Assembly: GCF_016908785.1 (NCBI RefSeq)
Contig: NZ_JAFBEO010000004.1
Span: forward strand, 1-64,000
From: Weissella uvarum
GTDB taxonomy: Bacteria > Bacillota > Bacilli > Lactobacillales > Lactobacillaceae
Direction: 5' to 3'
Length of the DNA stretch: 64,000 nt
Of this stretch, positions 59,104 to 64,000 are shown piece by piece; the stretch's first letter is position 1, and each line of letters starts with the position of its first letter. The notes below the pieces were generated by a model that did no database searches, had not been told where the DNA came from, and worked only from the letters and a program-made list of their open reading frames with translations. A program made the translations under genes and the position numbers.

Positions 59104-59934
59104 ATGAAAACACGTCGCAGCGACCGGTTGGTCGATATGACATATTACTTATTGGAACGACCACGTACGCTAGTGTCGTTAACACATTTTTCTGAAGAAT
59201 ATGAGAGTGCCAAATCTTCTATTTCAGAAGATTTGACGATTTTGAAGCGCACTTTTCAAGAGCGGGGCATTGGACTATTGGAAACAATTCCAGGCGCTGC
59301 TGGTGGGGCCATTTTCACACCCTACATGCTGCAAGCTGAGGCTGACGAGTTTGTCGCTTCTTTGATTAACGCTGTTAATGATGACACACGCGTATTACCA
59401 GGCGGATATGTGTATTTGTCTGATTTGTTAGGCCAACCATGGTTTTTGAAGCGGATTGGTCGTTTAATTGCGACTCAATACTTGCGAGAACCCATTGATG
59501 CAGTGATGACAGCTGCAACTAAAGGGGTTCCTGTTGCGCAAGCCGTCGCTGAAGAGTTAAATGTACCATTCGTGATTGTTCGAAATGATACTAAGGTTAC
59601 GGAAGGGCCTACCATGTCAGTTAACTATGTGACAGGACAGTCACAACGACTAGAAAAGATGGAACTTTCACGGCGTTCTTTGCCAATGGGCTCACGTGTA
59701 TTAATTGTCGATGACTTTATGAAGGCTGGTGGGACCATTCGTGGAATGGCATCGTTGGTAAAAGAGTTTGAAGGTCAAGTCGTTGGTGCTGCAGTTGTAG
59801 CTGAAGGCCGCGTAGAAAATCGTGTTATCGATGACTATACTTCATTGGTACATGTTGAGACGAATGCTGAAAATGACGGCATTAAGGTGACTCAAGGGAA
59901 TTATCTACAAGAAATTTATGGTGAAAAAGCCTAA
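59104..59934 (+). CDS. purR: Purine regulator PurR (PRPP-responsive)
   Basis: 276 aa. N-terminal winged helix (RRSDRLVDMTYYLLERP). C-terminal PRT-fold domain with PRPP-binding VLIVDDFMKAGGT at about residues 200-212. No catalytic role expected. Followed by glmU and prs, the latter making PRPP, its effector. A PurBox lies directly upstream. Confidence 0.95.
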   Translation: MKTRRSDRLVDMTYYLLERPRTLVSLTHFSEEYESAKSSISEDLTILKRTFQERGIGLLETIPGAAGGAIFTPYMLQAEADEFVASLINAVNDDTRVLPGGYVYLSDLLGQPWFLKRIGRLIATQYLREPIDAVMTAATKGVPVAQAVAEELNVPFVIVRNDTKVTEGPTMSVNYVTGQSQRLEKMELSRRSLPMGSRVLIVDDFMKAGGTIRGMASLVKEFEGQVVGAAVVAEGRVENRVIDDYTSLVHVETNAENDGIKVTQGNYLQEIYGEKA

Positions 59935-59973
59935 GTTGCGTTAGCAATGAGGCTGAGTTGAGAAGGGGTAAAA

Positions 59974-61371
59974 ATGGATCGTTATATTATTATTCTTGCA
60001 GCTGGTAAAGGGACTCGGATGAAGTCAGACATGCCAAAGGTATTACACCAAGTTGGCGGAAAAGCCATGGTTGAACTGGTCTTGGATGCTTCTGAAGCGT
60101 TGCACCCTCAAAAAATTGTGACGGTTGTCGGACATGGGGCTGAACAAGTTAGCACTGTAATCGGTGATCGGAGTGCAGTGGTTGAACAAAAGGAACAATT
60201 GGGCACAGGACATGCCATCTTGATGGCTGAGGATGAACTAGGTGATAAAGATGGGATGACCTTAATTGCATCTGGGGACGCACCATTGTTTACAGTTGAC
60301 ACATTGAACCATCTCTTTGAGTATCATGCTACTTCTGGTAATGCGGTAACGGTTTTGACTGCTAAAGCACCTGATCCAACTGGTTATGGTCGAATCGTAC
60401 GAGATGAGCTAGGTAATGTGGTTCGGATTGTTGAGCAAAAAGATGCAACGCCAGCTGAACAGGCCATTCATGAAGTGAATACTGGTGTCTATGTTTTTGA
60501 CAATAAGTTGCTATTTAGTAGTTTGCATGAAGTGACCAATGATAACGCGCAAGGTGAATATTATCTTCCAGATACTTTGGAAATTTTGCGGACGCAAGGG
60601 TACACAGTTGGTGCTTACACGATGGAAGACTTTGATGAATCAATGGGAGTTAATGATCGTGTGGCTTTGTCAAAGGCAAATGCGGTTTTGCGGGAACGTG
60701 TGAATAAGCAACACATGCAAAATGGGGTAACTTTGATTGACCCTCAAACAACCTATATTGATACAGATGTTCAAATTGGTCGTGATACAGTGATTGAACC
60801 AAATGTAGTCTTGAAGGGACATACGGTCATTGGTGCGAATGTCCATTTAACATCAGGTACGCAAATTGTTGACAGTGTTGTTGATGATGGCGCACAAATT
60901 GATGCTAGCCACTTAGAAGAAGCTCACGTTGGGCCAAAAGCAACGGTAGGACCGTTTGCACATTTGCGGCCGAAGGCTGATTTGCGTGAGGAAGCCCATG
61001 CAGGTAATTTTGTGGAAGTTAAAAATGCAACTCTTGGGGCTCGTTCAAAGATGGGACATCTATCATACTTAGGCGATGCAACCGTCGGTGAAGATGTCAA
61101 TATTGGAGCTGGAACGATTTTTGTTAATTATGATGGCGTTGATAAGCATCATTCAAATGTTGGTGATCGTAGTTTCATCGGTTCAAATACTAAAATTATT
61201 TCACCAGTTAATATTGGGGATGAAGCGGTTACTGCTGCAGGTTCAACGATTACCGATGATATTCCAGCCCATGCAATGGGGATTGCCCGCAGTCGTCAAA
61301 CGACTAAGCCTGATTTTTGGAAGCGGACACCGCTCTTTAAAAAATTCGGACAAAGTGATGATGCCAAGTAA
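59974..61371 (+). CDS. glmU: Bifunctional UDP-GlcNAc pyrophosphorylase / GlcN-1-P acetyltransferase
   Basis: 465 aa. N-terminal nucleotidyltransferase signature [18 protein letters not shown]-terminal left-handed beta-helix with hexapeptide repeats ([18 protein letters not shown]). AAGGGG before the ATG. Supplies UDP-GlcNAc for peptidoglycan. Gene order purR-glmU-prs is common in Firmicutes. Confidence 0.97.
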   Translation: MDRYIIILAAGKGTRMKSDMPKVLHQVGGKAMVELVLDASEALHPQKIVTVVGHGAEQVSTVIGDRSAVVEQKEQLGTGHAILMAEDELGDKDGMTLIASGDAPLFTVDTLNHLFEYHATSGNAVTVLTAKAPDPTGYGRIVRDELGNVVRIVEQKDATPAEQAIHEVNTGVYVFDNKLLFSSLHEVTNDNAQGEYYLPDTLEILRTQGYTVGAYTMEDFDESMGVNDRVALSKANAVLRERVNKQHMQNGVTLIDPQTTYIDTDVQIGRDTVIEPNVVLKGHTVIGANVHLTSGTQIVDSVVDDGAQIDASHLEEAHVGPKATVGPFAHLRPKADLREEAHAGNFVEVKNATLGARSKMGHLSYLGDATVGEDVNIGAGTIFVNYDGVDKHHSNVGDRSFIGSNTKIISPVNIGDEAVTAAGSTITDDIPAHAMGIARSRQTTKPDFWKRTPLFKKFGQSDDAK

Positions 61372-61491
61372 ATATTTCGATTTAATGACTAATCGTATAC
61401 ATCCGTTGAATTAAGCGCTTGAAGCGGTTAAAATTAAATGTAATCGTTGGGTGACATAATTGTCAGTTGAAAGTAATTTTGGAGGGTAAGG

Positions 61492-62472
61492 ATGGCAACC
61501 TATGGGGATGCGCACTTAAAAATCTTTTCGTTGAGTAGTAATCGGCCACTGGCTGAGAAAATTGCCGCATCAATTGGGGTCGAATTATCAAAGATTAACT
61601 TGGCTCATTTTAGCGATAATGAAATCCAAGTTAATATTGAAGAATCAGTGCGTGGTGATAATGTTTATATTATTCAGTCTACGTCAGCACCGGTTAATGA
61701 TAATTTGATGGAAGTCATGATCACGATTGATGCGCTACGCCGAGCAAGTGCGAAATCAATTAACGTGGTTTTGCCATATTATGGTTATGCACGCCAAGAT
61801 CGAAAGGCACGTTCACGCGAGCCAATCACGGCTAAGCTAGTTGCGAATATGTTACAAATGGCTGGGGCAACACGTGTCTTAGCAATGGACTTACATGCTG
61901 CACAAATTCAAGGATTTTTTGATATTCCAGTCGATCATTTGATGGGAGCGCCATTGTTGGCTGATTATTTGCTCACATCAGGCATCGTCGATGACAATAC
62001 TGTTGTGGTGTCACCTGACCATGGTGGGGTGACCCGTGCACGTAAATTAGCAGAACTATTAGGTTCAGAAGAACCCATTGCCATTATTGACAAACGCCGT
62101 CCTAAGGCGAACGTCGCTAAAATTATGAATATCATTGGTGATGTTAAGGGAAAGCGTGCCATCATGATTGATGATATGATTGATACCGGTGGTACAATTA
62201 CGCAAGGGGCACAAAAGTTAATGGATGAAGGTGCAACAGAAGTATATGTTGTGGCAACACACGCTGTCTTTTCAGATGATGCGCCAGAACGTTTACAAAA
62301 TTCATGCTTTAAGAAAGTGATTGTTACTGATTCCATTGCATTACCAGAAGAGAAGAAATTCGATAAATTGGTTCAGGTTTCAACTGCTGATTTGATTGCT
62401 GAAACAATCGTTCGTATTAATGAAAATCAGGCGATTTCACCATTGTTTAATAGTCGTTATCACCGTGATTAA
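61492..62472 (+). CDS. prs: Ribose-phosphate pyrophosphokinase (PRPP synthase)
   Basis: 326 aa. [31 protein letters not shown] and the PRPP loop [11 protein letters not shown] are all present. GGAGGG precedes the ATG. Provides PRPP for Xpt and nucleotide synthesis, and as PurR effector. Confidence 0.97.
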   Translation: MATYGDAHLKIFSLSSNRPLAEKIAASIGVELSKINLAHFSDNEIQVNIEESVRGDNVYIIQSTSAPVNDNLMEVMITIDALRRASAKSINVVLPYYGYARQDRKARSREPITAKLVANMLQMAGATRVLAMDLHAAQIQGFFDIPVDHLMGAPLLADYLLTSGIVDDNTVVVSPDHGGVTRARKLAELLGSEEPIAIIDKRRPKANVAKIMNIIGDVKGKRAIMIDDMIDTGGTITQGAQKLMDEGATEVYVVATHAVFSDDAPERLQNSCFKKVIVTDSIALPEEKKFDKLVQVSTADLIAETIVRINENQAISPLFNSRYHRD

Positions 62473-62475
62473 ATA

Positions 62476-62508
62476 AAAGGCATCCATATGTTATGGATGC
62501 CTTTTATT
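62476..62508 (+). terminator. Terminator of prs
   Basis: AAAAGGCATCCATA/TATGGATGCCTTTT-like palindrome. Confidence 0.9.
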
Positions 62509-62525
62509 GTTGTACTAGAAAATGC

Positions 62526-62554
62526 TTGCACATTGCTCAAATAATGTGTACACT
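62526..62554 (+). promoter_or_regulatory. Promoter of rpsF-ssb-rpsR
   Basis: TTGCAC (62526-62531), 17-bp spacer, TACACT (62549-62554). The roughly 75-nt leader holds hairpins ACGA/TCGT and GCTGG/CCAGC; an S6:S18 autoregulatory leader is known in this operon, but I could not verify its motif here. Confidence 0.6.
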
Positions 62555-62635
62555 TAACTTCTGTGAGTAACGATGAATTTTCGTCGTGGCTCCTTGCTGG
62601 AAGTACCAGCCATAGACCAAAAGGAGGAAGATAAA

Positions 62636-62932
62636 ATGGCATACGAACTAACGTACATCATCCGCCCCGACATGGAGGCAGATGCTAAAAAGGCATTGGT
62701 TGAACGTTTTGACAAGATTTTGAGTGACAATGGTGCAAACATCATTGACTCAAAAGACTGGTCATCACGCCGTTTCGCATACGAAATTGAAGGATACCGT
62801 GAAGGAACATATCATATTGTTAACTTCACTGCCGACGATTCAGCAGCGATTAACGAATTCGATCGTTTGGCTAAGATTTCACAAGACATCTTGCGTCATA
62901 TGATCGTTAAGCGCGATGATATCGCACAATAA
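62636..62932 (+). CDS. rpsF: Ribosomal protein S6
   Basis: 98 aa. Starts [14 protein letters not shown] with AAAGGAGG 9 nt upstream; a longer in-frame start falls in the leader. Contains the S6 pattern [12 protein letters not shown]. First gene of rpsF-ssb-rpsR. Confidence 0.96.
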   Translation: MAYELTYIIRPDMEADAKKALVERFDKILSDNGANIIDSKDWSSRRFAYEIEGYREGTYHIVNFTADDSAAINEFDRLAKISQDILRHMIVKRDDIAQ

Positions 62933-63000
62933 TTAGACCGAGCGTTTAATTATATTGTCACAACTTAGAATTAAGTTGAAATCAGAAAGGAGATTCTCCA

Positions 63001-63573
63001 ATGATTAATCGTGTTGTTTTGGTTGGGCGCTTAACGCGTGATGTTGAATTGCGTTACACGACGTCTGGTACAGCTGTTGGGTCATTTACTTTGGCGGTTA
63101 ACCGTCAATTTACGAATGCTAGCGGTGAACGCGAGGCTGATTTTATTAATTGTGTGATTTGGCGTAAGTCAGCTGAAAACTTTGCGAACTTTACATCGAA
63201 GGGTTCACTAGTTGCAGTTGAAGGACGGATTCAAACACGTAATTACGAAAATCAACAAGGACAACGAGTTTATGTAACTGAAGTTGTTGTTGATAATTTC
63301 TCATTGTTGGAGAGTCGTGCAGAAAGTGAGCAACGTCGTAACTCAACTGATACGAATAATGGTAGTTTTGGTGGTCAAAATAATGGTAACCAAAATTTCC
63401 AGAATAACTCACAAAATAATGCGCAAACTGCAAGTCCATTCGGTACGCAAAATAATACCGGTGGAAATGTGTTTAATGCTTCTGGAGCTAACAACAATCA
63501 GGGGAATGCAAATAATGATCCGTTTGCTGGTGGCCAAGAAGTTGATATCTCTGACGATGACTTACCATTCTAA
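63001..63573 (+). CDS. ssb: Single-stranded DNA-binding protein
   Basis: 190 aa. OB fold in the first 105 residues ([20 protein letters not shown]), then an Asn/Gln/Gly-rich linker with many Asn, and the conserved acidic tip DDDLPF. AGAAAGGAGA before the ATG. The linker's N/Q richness is usual for the protein. Confidence 0.97.
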   Translation: MINRVVLVGRLTRDVELRYTTSGTAVGSFTLAVNRQFTNASGEREADFINCVIWRKSAENFANFTSKGSLVAVEGRIQTRNYENQQGQRVYVTEVVVDNFSLLESRAESEQRRNSTDTNNGSFGGQNNGNQNFQNNSQNNAQTASPFGTQNNTGGNVFNASGANNNQGNANNDPFAGGQEVDISDDDLPF

Positions 63574-63622
63574 GTTTGAGTAACTTGTCAAAAGACAAAG
63601 TCTATTTAGGAGGAAATTAATC

Positions 63623-63865
63623 ATGGCACAACAACGTCGTGGTGGCGCACCTCGTCGCCGTCGTAAGGTTGACTTCATTGCAGCCAACCATATCGAATAT
63701 GTGGATTACAAGGATACAGAATTGTTGGAACGTTTCATTTCAGAACGTGGTAAGATCTTGCCTCGTCGTGTAACTGGAACTTCAGCAAAGAACCAACGCA
63801 AGGTAACAACTGCTATCAAGCGTGCACGTATCATGGGTCTTTTGCCTTTCGTTGCAGAAGACTAA
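63623..63865 (+). CDS. rpsR: Ribosomal protein S18
   Basis: 80 aa, ending [21 protein letters not shown] and [19 protein letters not shown] are typical. TAGGAGG before the ATG. Last gene of the operon. Confidence 0.96.
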   Translation: MAQQRRGGAPRRRRKVDFIAANHIEYVDYKDTELLERFISERGKILPRRVTGTSAKNQRKVTTAIKRARIMGLLPFVAED

Positions 63866-63869
63866 TGTA

Positions 63870-63901
63870 AAAAGAGTGAACTTCGGTTCGCTCTTTTTTA
63901 T
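63870..63901 (+). terminator. Terminator of rpsF-ssb-rpsR
   Basis: AAGAGTGAAC TTCG GTTCGCTCTT, T6, with a UUCG tetraloop. Confidence 0.92.
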
Positions 63902-63925
63902 TTGTCTAAAAAAACTATTGAAGCA

Positions 63926-63961
63926 TAAAAAAACACCAGTTCCGAAGAACTGGTGTTTTAA
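63926..63961 (-). terminator. Terminator of the minus-strand tRNA at the window end
   Basis: AACACCAGTTC CGAA GAACTGGTGTT followed on the minus strand by TTTTTTATG. Confidence 0.85.
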
Positions 63962-63964
63962 GTA

Positions 63965-64000
63965 GTGGACAGACAGGGGCTCGAACCCTGGACCCACGGA
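63965..64000 (-). tRNA. tRNA 3' half, cut by the window edge, identity unknown
   Basis: On the minus strand the T-arm CAGGG TTCGAGC CCCTG and the 3' acceptor strand CTGTCCAC are seen. The anticodon lies beyond the window. Confidence 0.75.

Noticed and set aside
61455-61475. TGACATAATTGTCA palindrome before prs as an operator
   Set aside because: Short and AT-rich, not a PurBox, with no clear promoter relation. Not enough to call a site.
1-64000. CRISPR array, prophage or integrative element
   Set aside because: No regularly spaced repeats, cas genes, integrase, terminase, portal or relaxase were seen anywhere in the window.

Overview
This window looks like a chromosomal segment of a low-to-medium GC heterofermentative lactic acid bacterium of the Leuconostoc/Weissella branch of the Lactobacillaceae. 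Weissella is my best guess, from gene content and protein style and not from a search. Pointers are gnd and zwf of the oxidative pentose phosphate route, a rexB-rexA (AddAB) pair, T-box and S-box leaders, an LPXTG surface protein, and small helix-turn-helix and immunity-like genes. No prophage, intact insertion sequence or CRISPR array was seen.

Layout. 1-220: end of an rRNA operon (5S, tRNA-Asn). 254-6400: an unknown protein, an RpiR-type regulator divergent from 6-phosphogluconate dehydrogenase, a gluconokinase missing its C-terminal half, a structured non-coding RNA of about 285 nt, and a tandem duplication of a 3-hydroxyacyl-CoA dehydrogenase-like gene with its promoter. 6500-10400: an accessory patch of small membrane proteins, three XRE regulators and immunity-like proteins. 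10600-20400: tyrS behind a T-box, pbuX-xpt behind a purine riboswitch, eight tRNA genes, an ElaA-like/GH3 operon, an AzgA-type purine permease behind an unexplained terminator, and a split ThrE exporter. 20900-24500: a DUF805-like protein, tandem 142-aa acidic paralogues, and a CAP-domain LPXTG protein. 24800-28300: heme catalase flanked by two candidate small RNAs, then metK behind a SAM-I riboswitch. 28300-38100: rRNA methyltransferase, ArsC, leuS, tRNA-Arg, a MurJ-like flippase with a long acidic N-terminal extension, a DnaA-box cluster, and an oxidoreductase. 38500-45100: small proteins, an ABC-F ATPase, a PLP lyase, and an amino-acid permease. 45100-64000: rexBA, dehydrogenases, Nudix, zwf, glpK, purR-glmU-prs and rpsF-ssb-rpsR.

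The most interesting signals are two leader-peptide devices. At 43518-43595 a 25-codon ORF with 11 Asn codons, seven of them consecutive AAT, sits in front of a terminator/antiterminator pair and an APC-family permease. It has the full geometry of ribosome-mediated transcription attenuation responding to asparagine. At 41428-41472 (minus) a 14-codon ORF with an ideal Shine-Dalgarno precedes an ABC-F ATPase; its codons can pair with the ATPase's own ribosome-binding site, which fits translational attenuation by a stalled ribosome. Other notable observations are WalR-like boxes at three loci, a one-base offset in an A-run at a start codon, a leaderless membrane-bound XRE regulator, and three candidate non-coding RNAs.

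Functionally, gnd and zwf feed the oxidative pentose phosphate (phosphoketolase) route. pbuX, xpt, the AzgA-type permease, purR and prs form a dispersed purine/PRPP set. glmU, the GH3 enzyme and the flippase concern the cell wall. All calls come from reading the sequence and recalling protein families; no search or folding program was run.
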